A stretch of DNA of 64,000 nucleotides from Gemmatimonadota bacterium (GTDB taxonomy: Bacteria; Latescibacterota; UBA2968; UBA8231): contig VXOR01000083.1 of NCBI GenBank assembly GCA_009840005.1, positions 20,948 through 84,947 of the forward strand. The letters run 5' to 3'. Position 1 is the first letter of the stretch. Each line of letters opens with the position of its first letter. The notes under the pieces were generated by a model. The model searched no databases and had not been told where the DNA came from. It was given only the letters and a program-made list of their open reading frames with translations. Shown here piece by piece: positions 52,827-60,408 of the stretch. The position numbers and the translations under genes were made by a program.

Positions 52827-54210
52827 GACTGGTACTATTTTTGACGAGTAAACTTCCGTCGCCTGTTCCCATGTATCGTTTCATCAATGGATGTGGCCCA
52901 CCCTCGTCCACGGCATTTTCATAGCATCCATGTACTATGCGAAATCGTTGAGTCGCAAATTCAGCGTTGGCATCAAAGCGATAGGCGTGAATGCGGGCCA
53001 TAAAATCGTTAAATGCCATACACGCCGCCTGCATGTTGACGGACATGACCGCCGGTTGTTCCTCGCCAACGGCGGCTAAATAGCCAGCCACGCGCTGTTG
53101 TTGGTAGTATGTCGGGTCTTTTCGCTGCCAATCTTCGGCCGTCACCTGCTCCATAGTGTACGCGCCACGTGACAGCAGGCTTTCGCCTTCTGGGTGAATG
53201 TAATGCGACACGGCATCGGCGGAGGTGATGCCACCCTTACCGTCGGCCTCAAGATGGACTCCTACGTCAAAATAGGGAATCAGGTAGGCACTTGCCAAGC
53301 AATCGAGATGGTACCGTCCAAAGGCGGAATCCACGCAGCCGAAGATCACGTCGCAATCTACTAAGGCGGCGACGACATCCGGTGAATTCGTCAATCCTTG
53401 GTAAGCATCTACTTTGGTTCCCATGCCAATCTTCTGAATAGCCCGTTCAATCGCCAACACCTTTGGCTGCCGCTTGCGAGCATCATCTATGGTACTGTTG
53501 ATGAGACGATTCAGATTTTTATCTTCTACTATATCATCGTCCACAATCACCAACTCGCCTACGCAATTACGCACAAGCAGTTCAATGATTATGCTGCCCG
53601 TGCCCGAGCAACCGATAATCCCTACCCGCATAGTACGCAATAAGTCCAACGTGCCCTTGCCAAAAGTTTGCGCTAGCTTCTCTTGGTACGCCGTTTGCCG
53701 TTGGGATTTGTGGGATTTCCAGATGTGGATATTGTCGCCAATGGCAGAAACGGTTGTCATATCGGAGAACGTTCCGTGTACGTCCACCGTGCGAGCCTCA
53801 ATCTGGCCATTCGACAACATAATGGCAGATCCATTTGGTCGTCCGTCGTCAAACCAATTGCATACAGAAGGAAATAATTCTCGGTCGTTACGGTCATCGA
53901 TTTTTGAAAATCGACCACATCCGTTGGGATGGGAATGAATGGTGACGATAGACTGTTCGTCCCGGTCTATATCGCAGATTTTTTCCGGTGACAGACAGTC
54001 GCCAAAAGGCCAAGCGACAAAGTCTTCTTTTCTCTCCAACAGATGATGTGGTGGATACAAAACATCCGCGACGATGAGGCGACGATGCCGCTTCCCTCTC
54101 CCTTGGTTGCACAACAAAATGGCGGCGGCCTCCAGCCCGTCTCCAGGGAAAAGATGGTTAAAAACCGCTTCATATCGACTCGCGGTCATGGTCAGGATGG
54201 CGGTTGTCAT
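52819..54210 (-). CDS. JAB deubiquitinase-like / E1 (ThiF) fusion protein
   Basis: The 463-residue protein has a JAMM domain with Glu27, His92-Ser-His94, seven residues, Ser102 and Asp105 (HSHPNGCGRFSKID), all intact. The C-terminal half is a ThiF/E1 domain with the ATP loop GIIGCSGTGS (about 197-206), VDDDIVEDKNLNR and FGCVDSAFGR. The CxxC-type zinc motif expected near the end is SLLSRGAY, without cysteine. It would activate and also trim or remove the Ub-like protein. ATG 54210 shares one base with the E2 stop. Confidence 0.88.
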   Translation of the reverse strand: MTTAILTMTASRYEAVFNHLFPGDGLEAAAILLCNQGRGKRHRRLIVADVLYPPHHLLERKEDFVAWPFGDCLSPEKICDIDRDEQSIVTIHSHPNGCGRFSKIDDRNDRELFPSVCNWFDDGRPNGSAIMLSNGQIEARTVDVHGTFSDMTTVSAIGDNIHIWKSHKSQRQTAYQEKLAQTFGKGTLDLLRTMRVGIIGCSGTGSIIIELLVRNCVGELVIVDDDIVEDKNLNRLINSTIDDARKRQPKVLAIERAIQKIGMGTKVDAYQGLTNSPDVVAALVDCDVIFGCVDSAFGRYHLDCLASAYLIPYFDVGVHLEADGKGGITSADAVSHYIHPEGESLLSRGAYTMEQVTAEDWQRKDPTYYQQQRVAGYLAAVGEEQPAVMSVNMQAACMAFNDFMARIHAYRFDANAEFATQRFRIVHGCYENAVDEGGPHPLMKRYMGTGDGSLLVKNSTSHV

Positions 54211-54596
54211 CACCCGACTTCGGTTTTTAGCTGGTTTATGACATACTCAATATGCGAGACGATGGAATCAATTCCCGGCTGCCATGAGTAATGACGTGAC
54301 CAACGCTGCCAAGTCTGACCAAAATGATTTTCAGAAGCCAGAGCTCCTATCGCTGAGCCATCTGATTTGCCAAGTGGAGGCGAAAAGTAAAACATGTCCA
54401 ACATCGATCCGGGATAACCGCTTGGAATGAGCACCATCAGCCTCGATTTCTCTACTATGTAGCCTTTGGGAATGGGGAAGTCGTCGATGAGTAGGCCATA
54501 CTTGCCGTTGCCCTCGGCAACCTTCCGCCATTTGGACGGATAATTCTCCTCTAGATATTGGGTATCCTCCAACGGCAACTCGTAGGAATTAATCAT
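54210..54596 (-). CDS. E2-like (Prok-E2 family E) ubiquitin-conjugation protein lacking cysteine
   Basis: The 128-residue protein reads LLIDDFPIPKGYIVEKSRLM, LIPSGYPGSMLDMFYFSPPL and WQRWSRHYSWQPG, the pattern of prokaryotic E2-like proteins in multi-ubiquitin operons. It contains no Cys at all, so the classical E2 thioester cannot form; an oxyester or other route is implied. ATG 54596 overlaps the upstream stop by 8 bases. The longer in-frame reading upstream is a shadow of the Ub-like gene. Confidence 0.82.
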   Translation of the reverse strand: MINSYELPLEDTQYLEENYPSKWRKVAEGNGKYGLLIDDFPIPKGYIVEKSRLMVLIPSGYPGSMLDMFYFSPPLGKSDGSAIGALASENHFGQTWQRWSRHYSWQPGIDSIVSHIEYVINQLKTEVG

Positions 54597-55314
54597 GGCC
54601 TTGCTGCGCCTGTCGCCGGACGGTTTCAAATCGTTCAATGCCAGGACGGGATAAATCGACCGGATCATTGGCCTCGATTCTTTCTCTTTTACCACCGTGC
54701 AATTTCTGGTTGAGAGACCATTCATCATCGCGTTTTCCAACCAGTGCCAAAATACCGGCTCCAGTGATTTCAGCAGAGTCCACGGTGTGCTTGTCACCGT
54801 CTATCCGGATGCGGTATTTGTGCCCTTTGGGTGGACGGCGGTCGTTCTTACCGCATTCCTCAAGGTCAATGGCATCGTCAGAGGCAGGAGGTATGACAAA
54901 ATATGAGTCCGCATCTTGAACGACAATTGTCATGTCATCCGCAATTTCCACATCCACGCCGTCTTCAATATCAGCAAACAGACGCCCCTGTGGGAACTTG
55001 TCATCCTGCTCTTTAAGGGCTTTGCCGGTAATTTTTGCTTTTGGCAGGGCAAGATTGCGCGATCCGTTGAACTCTGGTCGCACTTCATTGCGCAACGGAG
55101 GGTTATCCTCGATGGAGCTTTTCCCGACCACAAACCGTTCTCCACCGTGAATGAGGAGGTATTCCCTTTGAAGGATGGGAATATCGATGCCGTCTTCGCG
55201 GCTGAGAAAAATGTGCTCCTCACCGCAATCAGCGATTTCGTACAGGTTGGCGACGGAAACTAACCCCGAAGGGATATGTTTTTCTTGTCCATTAATTTTA
55301 ATAACTGTCTGCAT
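54589..55314 (-). CDS. Multi-ubiquitin-like protein (tandem beta-grasp domains)
   Basis: The 241-residue protein shows beta-grasp units at about 1-66 (TVIKINGQEKHIPSGLVSV) and 166-235 (KYRIRIDGDKHTVDSAEITG, DLSRPGIERFETV), and a more divergent one at about 85-150 (ITGKALKEQDDKFPQG). The second matches the Multi_ubiq signature. The C-terminus is QQGHD with no Gly-Gly, so processing or a non-standard tail is expected. It is the first gene of the operon, before E2, JAB-E1, DUF6527 and the OLD-like ATPase. Confidence 0.85.
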   Translation of the reverse strand: MQTVIKINGQEKHIPSGLVSVANLYEIADCGEEHIFLSREDGIDIPILQREYLLIHGGERFVVGKSSIEDNPPLRNEVRPEFNGSRNLALPKAKITGKALKEQDDKFPQGRLFADIEDGVDVEIADDMTIVVQDADSYFVIPPASDDAIDLEECGKNDRRPPKGHKYRIRIDGDKHTVDSAEITGAGILALVGKRDDEWSLNQKLHGGKRERIEANDPVDLSRPGIERFETVRRQAQQGHD

Positions 55315-55465
55315 GCTGGTTCTCTCTTTCTATATAGGGTTAATAGCCCTCTTATAATTAGTGTACCTAAGAGACGGTCACAAACGCAAGGGGCCGAATC
55401 CTCTGGCTCGATTGGGTGCAGACGAAAAATAAAAAGAAGGCGAACCTACTCTTCTTCTCTCCCTA

Positions 55466-55481
55466 TACCTTCACATAGGTA
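55466..55481. promoter_or_regulatory. Candidate repressor operator (inverted repeat)
   Basis: TACCT-TCACAT-AGGTA is a perfect 5-6-5 inverted repeat midway between the divergent operons. A half-site GTACCTAAG occurs near 55364. XRE-type repressors such as the adjacent one bind palindromes of this size; binding is not shown. Confidence 0.35.
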
Positions 55482-55642
55482 AAGTCGCCTCCGCCCCAAC
55501 CGTATTGAGAAGCTATTTAAAAGCTAAAGAAACGATCTTTTTATGTCAACGGTTAAAAAATAAAAAAATAATTATGCTTTTTATCAAAAAACATCTATGG
55601 CTAGCAATTTCTTTCTTTCTCGCATCCCCTGCTTTTTATTGC

Positions 55643-55672
55643 TTGACATTCTATGCGCGCGCCCCATATTAC
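55643..55672 (+). promoter_or_regulatory. Candidate promoter for the XRE-TIR operon
   Basis: TTGACA at 55643-55648 is followed by an 18-base spacer and TATTAC at 55667-55672. Initiation 7-8 bases on would fall at or next to the ATG at 55680, implying a leaderless mRNA. No ribosome-binding site is visible before that ATG. Confidence 0.45.
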
Positions 55673-55679
55673 TTAATAT

Positions 55680-56072
55680 ATGCGGCGGATACCTGACTCA
55701 GAGATGCTCTACGAACTTGTGGGGCAGAAGGTGGAACGGCAGCGGCGCGAGGCGAGGCTTTCGCAGACCCAACTCGCGCAGCGCTGTGGCTTCGCACGAG
55801 GGTCGATTGCGAATATTGAGAGCGGCAGGCAGCGCCCAACGCTCCACACGCTTTGGTCCATCGCCGATGCGCTCAGTGTCGATATGCGCTCACTTTTACC
55901 TTCACCCGACGAATTTCTAATGAGCGAGGTCCGCACCGCAAACCCCAAAATCACAGGCAGGCTAAAAAAGGCGGCGGGAGAGAGCGAAGGCCAAGTTGCC
56001 TCCTTCATAGCTAGTAGCCGAGAGGAGATCAGCCCCAATGTCGATGTCGATGTCGATGGAGAGAAAAGCTGA
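55680..56072 (+). CDS. XRE-family HTH repressor (CapH-like)
   Basis: The 130-residue protein has an HTH_3 domain (about 12-68: RLSQTQLAQRCGFARGSIAN, ESGRQRPTLHTLWSIADAL) and a flexible acidic tail ending DVDVDVDGEKS. It overlaps the metallopeptidase gene by 35 bases. An XRE repressor coupled to an ImmA/IrrE-type protease is the CapH/CapP pair that controls some CBASS systems after DNA damage; the same switch may control the TIR genes here. That role is inferred. Confidence 0.87.
   Translation: MRRIPDSEMLYELVGQKVERQRREARLSQTQLAQRCGFARGSIANIESGRQRPTLHTLWSIADALSVDMRSLLPSPDEFLMSEVRTANPKITGRLKKAAGESEGQVASFIASSREEISPNVDVDVDGEKS
56038..56058 (+). repeat. Hexamer tandem repeat (ATGTCG)3-ATG in a gene overlap
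   Basis: ATGTCG occurs at 56038, 56044 and 56050, then ATG at 56056. In the repressor frame it encodes alternating Val-Asp, and in the protease frame Met-Ser, giving four in-frame ATG starts. Slippage by one unit keeps both frames. Confidence 0.85.
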
Positions 56073-56559
56073 GCAGTTGCTCGTAAAAGCGGGAGTGGCT
56101 ACTACTCCAGTTCCCGTAGAGCTAGTTGCTAAGCATCTAGACATAAGGATCGAGTCGGCAGATCTTGGCGAGGATTGCTCGGCGGTGCTCGTCCGCAATG
56201 GGGACCGTGCTGTCATTGGGGTCAACGAGGATCACCACCCCAACCGGCGGCGCTTTAGCATTGCACACGAAGTCGCCCATTTCGTTCTCCACGAAGGCGA
56301 TACTTACATTGACAAAGGGTATCGCGTTCACTTCCGGGATCTTGAATCCGGTTCCGGCACCAAATTGGAAGAGATGGAGGCAAATGCGTTCGCTGCGGCA
56401 CTCCTCATGCCCGCTAAGCAGGTCAGAGACGCCTTCAGACAGCAGCCCTTTGAGCTAACCGGGGACGACAGCCTAGAGCTACTAGCTAAGAAATTCAGAG
56501 TGAGCACCGAAGCGATGACCTACCGCCTTATGAATCTTCAACTTATTCAACCAATCTAA
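56038..56559 (+). CDS. ImmA/IrrE-family metallopeptidase (CapP-like)
   Basis: The 173-residue protein has the zinc motif HEVAH (77-81) in FSIAHEVAHFVLHEG and the third ligand Glu114 in MEANAFAAALLMP. The C-terminus has a second small helical domain (LAKKFRVSTEAMTYRL). Such proteases cleave a partner XRE repressor on stress or phage signals. GAGGAG near 56021-56026 serves the start; any of four ATG codons from 56038 to 56056 could be used. The TIR genes begin 52 bases downstream. Confidence 0.88.
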   Translation: MSMSMSMERKAEQLLVKAGVATTPVPVELVAKHLDIRIESADLGEDCSAVLVRNGDRAVIGVNEDHHPNRRRFSIAHEVAHFVLHEGDTYIDKGYRVHFRDLESGSGTKLEEMEANAFAAALLMPAKQVRDAFRQQPFELTGDDSLELLAKKFRVSTEAMTYRLMNLQLIQPI

Positions 56560-56611
56560 AGCACCTCTTCCTAGTCATTGAAGCAAGCAAAGCTAGACAA
56601 CAAGGAGATGT

Positions 56612-57178
56612 ATGCCAAAAAAACGTGCCTTTATCAGTTTTGACTTTGACCATGATGAGAAGCTCCGCGGTTACTTGGTCAAGCAGGCCAAGAATCCAGA
56701 CTCGCCTTTCAACATTGAAGATTGGTCAGTGAAGAGGCCCTTTTCCAGCGATTGGAAAGAAAAGGTTCGAGCGCGAATACGCAGGACGGATATTGTCATC
56801 GTCATTTGCGGAACACATACCCATACTGCGACCGGAGTTGCAGCCGAGGTTGAGATCGCCCATGAGGAAGGCAAGCCATATTTTCTTCTGAAAGGCCGCA
56901 GGAACAAGACTTGTACAAAACCTAGGACGGCACTCAAGAACGATAAAATTATCAAATGGACCTGGGAGAATCTAAGGAAGGAAATAGAAGGCAAGTATCT
57001 CCGTGAAGAACTCAGCGATGGGCTGGGCACTCTAACGCCGTGGTTTTTTGCAATAGGGGGACTAATATGGATTCTGGATCGGAAAGCTCAAAAGCCTAGA
57101 ATTCAGAAACAGAGGCTACCAAGGTCACGGCAGAGAGGAGGACTTAAAAATCACGTCTCTGGTACAGCGTGGAGATGA
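56612..57178 (+). CDS. ThsB-like TIR-domain protein with a C-terminal hydrophobic tail
   Basis: The 188-residue protein has a TIR-like domain (about 4-125: RAFISFDFDHDEKLRGYLVK, EDWSV, ARIRRTDIVIVICGTHTH, EEGKPYFLLKG), the Thoeris ThsB / DUF1863 type. These sense phage and make NAD-derived signals. Beyond residue 130 it has a tail not found in its tandem sister, with a hydrophobic stretch LTPWFFAIGGLIWIL (141-155) and a basic end, so it may be membrane-linked. AAGGAG lies before ATG 56612. Confidence 0.85.
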   Translation: MPKKRAFISFDFDHDEKLRGYLVKQAKNPDSPFNIEDWSVKRPFSSDWKEKVRARIRRTDIVIVICGTHTHTATGVAAEVEIAHEEGKPYFLLKGRRNKTCTKPRTALKNDKIIKWTWENLRKEIEGKYLREELSDGLGTLTPWFFAIGGLIWILDRKAQKPRIQKQRLPRSRQRGGLKNHVSGTAWR

Positions 57179-57194
57179 TTTTAAGGAGAGATTG

Positions 57195-57584
57195 ATGGCT
57201 ACCAAGAGTGCATTCATCAGCTTTGACTTCGACCATGATGAAGATCTTCGAGGTAATTTGGTCGCTCAGGCCAAGAAACCTGAGTCGCCTTTCAGCATCA
57301 CGGACTGGTCGGTACAGGAGCCGATAACCGAAAATTGGCGGAATAATGTCCGCGACCTCATACGCAGAACCGACCTTACTATCGTAATCTGCGGCGAACA
57401 TACGCACGATGCAGCCGGTGTTGCAGCCGAAGTCGCCATCGCCCGTGAGGAAGGCAAGCCGTATTTCCTCCTGAAAGGTCGCAGAAAAAAAACCTGTACG
57501 AAACCTAAGAATGCGCTCAAGGATGATAAGATTCACAAATGGAAGTGGAAGAACTTAAAGCTCTTGATTGACGGAGAAAGATAA
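57195..57584 (+). CDS. ThsB-like TIR-domain protein, tandem paralogue
   Basis: The 129-residue protein is a compact TIR-like domain (SAFISFDFDHDEDLRGNLVA, TDWSVQEP, RRTDLTIVICGEHTHDAAG, EEGKPYFLLKGR) about two-thirds identical to the first half of the preceding gene, a local duplication. It lacks the hydrophobic tail. AAGGAGAG precedes ATG 57195. It is followed after 4 bases by the membrane protein gene. Two ThsB proteins with different sensing ranges are known in Thoeris loci. Confidence 0.87.
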   Translation: MATKSAFISFDFDHDEDLRGNLVAQAKKPESPFSITDWSVQEPITENWRNNVRDLIRRTDLTIVICGEHTHDAAGVAAEVAIAREEGKPYFLLKGRRKKTCTKPKNALKDDKIHKWKWKNLKLLIDGER

Positions 57585-57588
57585 GCGT

Positions 57589-58101
57589 ATGTCAGATCAG
57601 CCGGACAAGTCCCTGATTCTCCACTCCAAAGAGACCTACGGTTCTGACTTCAGTCGGGACCTCATCGAGCAATACAAGCTATACGTGCAGTCTGCGGATA
57701 ACGTCAGTGCCCGGCGGGTCTCTTCCGGGAGGTATCTTTTGACTGTAAACGCCGCGCTCATAGCTTCGTACGGCTTCCAACCAGTAGATTCAGGGCAGAT
57801 ACTCTTGGTGCTCTTGGTTGCCATCGCCGGAATCGTCGTTTCGCTGCTTTCGTACAATATTATCAAATCACATCGAGATTTGAACGCTTTGAAATTCAAG
57901 GTTATCGGCGAGTTTGAACAGCATTTGCCGGCAAATCCCTACGATTACGAATGGCAATTGGCGGGAGAAGGCAAAGGCAAAGCGTACCGATCCGTATCCC
58001 AAATCGAGCTGTGGATTCCCATTGTCCTGCTGATTCTTCATGTGATTGCGCCCGCACTCGTTATAGTTCTCAATACTACCACTCTGATCCCGCAATTATA
58101 G
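57589..58101 (+). CDS. Small membrane protein, RipA/8xMP-like, candidate effector
   Basis: The 170-residue protein has a soluble N-terminus (LIEQYKLYVQSADNVSARR), hydrophobic segments at about 49-62 and 69-91, a cytoplasmic linker and a C-terminal segment at 140-161. The EQYKLYV...D.VSARR pattern resembles the RipA family of octameric membrane proteins. Next to TIR sensors it is a good candidate for a membrane-disrupting effector, in the place where ThsA would be expected. GGAG precedes ATG 57589. The effector role is inferred. Confidence 0.72.
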   Translation: MSDQPDKSLILHSKETYGSDFSRDLIEQYKLYVQSADNVSARRVSSGRYLLTVNAALIASYGFQPVDSGQILLVLLVAIAGIVVSLLSYNIIKSHRDLNALKFKVIGEFEQHLPANPYDYEWQLAGEGKGKAYRSVSQIELWIPIVLLILHVIAPALVIVLNTTTLIPQL

Positions 58102-58139
58102 TAGGGATTCCTGCATTCACGGGTACCCGCGCCAACTCT

Positions 58140-58898
58140 TCAAACAATATTGGTTGCGGCAGCGGCAAAGGCTTCGTGATATTCCCTTTTGGCGACGATA
58201 TGCTGCTCCAGCCGATCAATCAGCCCATAAAGCTCATAGACCTTGGCGACGATGCGGTGTTGTTCAGCCAAAGGTGGCAGGAGCGTCTCCCGTAGGTACG
58301 CCTCTTCTCTGTTCAGTCCCGGAATAGCTGTAGCTCGATCTAGCTCTTCTAGCCGGGCAGCCGAGAGCATTAGCGACGTGTATTTTAAGGACATACCTCC
58401 GTAGGGTCGCACAAAGTAAGTTGTGTCAATTGGCCAACAGGATCTCCTGGAGATGTTGACAGCTCCGGCTGAACCTTTTCGCCCAACAACAATACAAGGG
58501 CCATTGACCAACGCCACATCGTGTTTTCCAACAACGCCATTTGAACCATAGACTGGTACATCTCCAAGGTCTTTTCGATCTTTGAGTGGAAGGCTTTTTC
58601 CGTACTCCAAGTCAATTACGTCCCCAAGGTAAAGATGCTTCCATCCTTCGGGGATCTTCAATTGACTGCAAGTGATCGGATCACGATGTCTCTGTGGACG
58701 AATCTGTTTTGAACGAATTAACTGCGCTCTTTCCTCCCGAATACGTTCCAGTAGTACTGCCGCCGGCTCCTCATTCGCATTCTGCGGCACCAACCGCCCC
58801 CTCACCGCAAGCTGAAGCACCAATTCCCGCAGCCGCTCAATCCCCCCCGGTGCCTCCGAAATCTCATCAAAGACCTCAATGAACTCCCCCGGCGTCAT
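58140..58898 (-). CDS. hsdS: Type I restriction specificity subunit HsdS, half-length
   Basis: The 252-residue protein has the conserved N-terminal helix (APGGIERLRELVLQLAVRGR), one target-recognition domain (about 85-205) and the central conserved helix (LPPLAEQHRIVAKVYELYGL). Full HsdS proteins are 400-450 residues with two recognition domains; the second is absent, and the convergent membrane-protein gene starts 38 bases beyond the stop. Half-subunits can work as dimers with a palindromic target. It overlaps hsdM by 4 bases. Confidence 0.87.
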   Translation of the reverse strand: MTPGEFIEVFDEISEAPGGIERLRELVLQLAVRGRLVPQNANEEPAAVLLERIREERAQLIRSKQIRPQRHRDPITCSQLKIPEGWKHLYLGDVIDLEYGKSLPLKDRKDLGDVPVYGSNGVVGKHDVALVNGPCIVVGRKGSAGAVNISRRSCWPIDTTYFVRPYGGMSLKYTSLMLSAARLEELDRATAIPGLNREEAYLRETLLPPLAEQHRIVAKVYELYGLIDRLEQHIVAKREYHEAFAAAATNIV

Positions 58899-60403
58899 CC
58901 CGTCCTCTCCAGGGCCTCGGCCAACGCCTGCTTCAACTGCTCCCGCACTTCCGTCGCTGCCGCCCGCTCCTTCTCGTACAACGCCAGCAGTTCATCCGGG
59001 TCGCCGTGGCCTCCCTCAACCGAGTTGGGATTGGCGATGTCGAGGTTGAAGTTGCGCTCGCGGATCTCGTCAATACCAACTTTCCAAGCGAACTCGCTTT
59101 CAACCCGATTCTCCCACCACGCCTTCTCCGGCTCAAACTCCTCAATCCGCATCGGCTTGGTCTTGGAGTAAGACTTGTAGCCTTCCGGGTAGGGATGCTC
59201 GTAATACCAAACCTCGGTGGTGGGCCTCCCCTTCTCGAAAAACAGTACATTGGTCTTGATGCCAGTGTACGGCGCAAACACCCCGTTGGGCAGACGCACG
59301 ATGGTGTGCAACTCACACTCGGTGAGCAGGCGCTCTTTCAGGCGCGTCTTCACCCCCTCGCCGAACAAAGTGCCGTCCGGCAGCACCACCGCAGCCCGAC
59401 CACCGGGCTTGAGCAACTCGACAATCAGCACCAAGAACAAGTCTGCGGTCTCGCGGGTGCGGAACTCGCGCGGGAAATTGTGCTCAATGCCGTCCTCCTC
59501 CATGCCGCCAAAGGGCGGATTGGTGAGCACCACATCAACCCGATCACGCATACTGATGTCGCGCAGGGGCCGGGCGAGGGTGTTGTCATGCCGAATGCCG
59601 GTCGGCACGTCAATACCATGCACGATCATGTTGGTGGTACACAGCAGGTGCGGCAGGGGCTTCTTCTCTACTCCTTGAATGCTGGCCTGAAGTTCTGCCT
59701 CTTGTGATGGCGTCTTCACATCCTGCTGACGAATGTGCTCAATCGCACAGGACAAAAAGCCGCCGGTGCCACAGGCCGGGTCGAGGGCAGATTCCCCGAG
59801 GCGAGGGTTGATCATGTCCACTGCGAATTGGGTCACCGCTCGTGGCGTGTAGTATTCGCCAGCATTCCCGGCACTCTGGAGGTCTTTGAGCAGTTGCTCG
59901 TAGATGTTCCCGAACAAATGCCGATTCGTAGCGTCGTTAAAGTCAATGTCTTCCTCGATCTTGTTGACCACCTGCCGCAGCAAAATGCCAGACTTCATGT
60001 ACTGGTAAGCGTCCTCAAAGACGCCGCGCACCAAGCGACGGCGACTCATCCGCGCATCCTCTTCCCCACTCGGCGGCTCAACCTCCATGCCCTTGAGCGC
60101 AGGAAACAGAGTCTCGTTGACGAAGGTGAGCAGTCTATCGCCGGTGGCACCTTCCCGGTCAGCAGCCCAAGCACTCCAGCGCAGGTCTTCTGCCGTGCGG
60201 GTCTCACCTTCCTCCATCCAAGTTACGTCAACCAACGGCGACGCGAAGTCATCTTCGAGCAGTTCCAACTCCTGCTCTCGGTCGTTCCATATCTTGAGGA
60301 ACAGCAGCCAGACGAGTTGACCAATGCGCTGGGCATCTCCATCGACGCCCACATCCTTGCGCATGATGTCCTGGATGGACTTGATGGTGGTAGATAGGGC
60401 CAT
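58895..60403 (-). CDS. hsdM: Type I restriction-modification methyltransferase HsdM
   Basis: The 502-residue N6-adenine methyltransferase has SAM motif DPACGTGGFL, catalytic NPPFGG and an N-terminal helical domain (QRIGQLVWLLFLKIWNDRE). With HsdS it methylates the recognition site and with HsdR forms the restriction complex. It starts at ATG 60403, five bases after vapC, so it sits directly downstream of the TA pair, and it is coupled to hsdS by an ATGA overlap. Confidence 0.96.
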   Translation of the reverse strand: MALSTTIKSIQDIMRKDVGVDGDAQRIGQLVWLLFLKIWNDREQELELLEDDFASPLVDVTWMEEGETRTAEDLRWSAWAADREGATGDRLLTFVNETLFPALKGMEVEPPSGEEDARMSRRRLVRGVFEDAYQYMKSGILLRQVVNKIEEDIDFNDATNRHLFGNIYEQLLKDLQSAGNAGEYYTPRAVTQFAVDMINPRLGESALDPACGTGGFLSCAIEHIRQQDVKTPSQEAELQASIQGVEKKPLPHLLCTTNMIVHGIDVPTGIRHDNTLARPLRDISMRDRVDVVLTNPPFGGMEEDGIEHNFPREFRTRETADLFLVLIVELLKPGGRAAVVLPDGTLFGEGVKTRLKERLLTECELHTIVRLPNGVFAPYTGIKTNVLFFEKGRPTTEVWYYEHPYPEGYKSYSKTKPMRIEEFEPEKAWWENRVESEFAWKVGIDEIRERNFNLDIANPNSVEGGHGDPDELLALYEKERAAATEVREQLKQALAEALERTG

Positions 60404-60408
60404 GACAC

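Larger units (their letters stand above)
55315..55679. other. Shared A+T-rich divergent control region
   Basis: These 365 bases separate the ubiquitin-like operon (leftward) from the XRE-TIR operon (rightward) and hold no convincing gene. They contain TATAAT-like stretches for the leftward unit (TTATAAT near 55354), the palindrome at 55466-55481, A-runs at 55553-55570 and a rightward promoter at 55643. Both operons may therefore be under one repressor. Confidence 0.5.

Noticed and set aside
55505..55696. A 63-residue hydrophobic open frame in the divergent control region
   Set aside because: It has no ribosome site, overlaps the promoter and repressor start, and comes from A+T-rich sequence that gives hydrophobic codons by chance.
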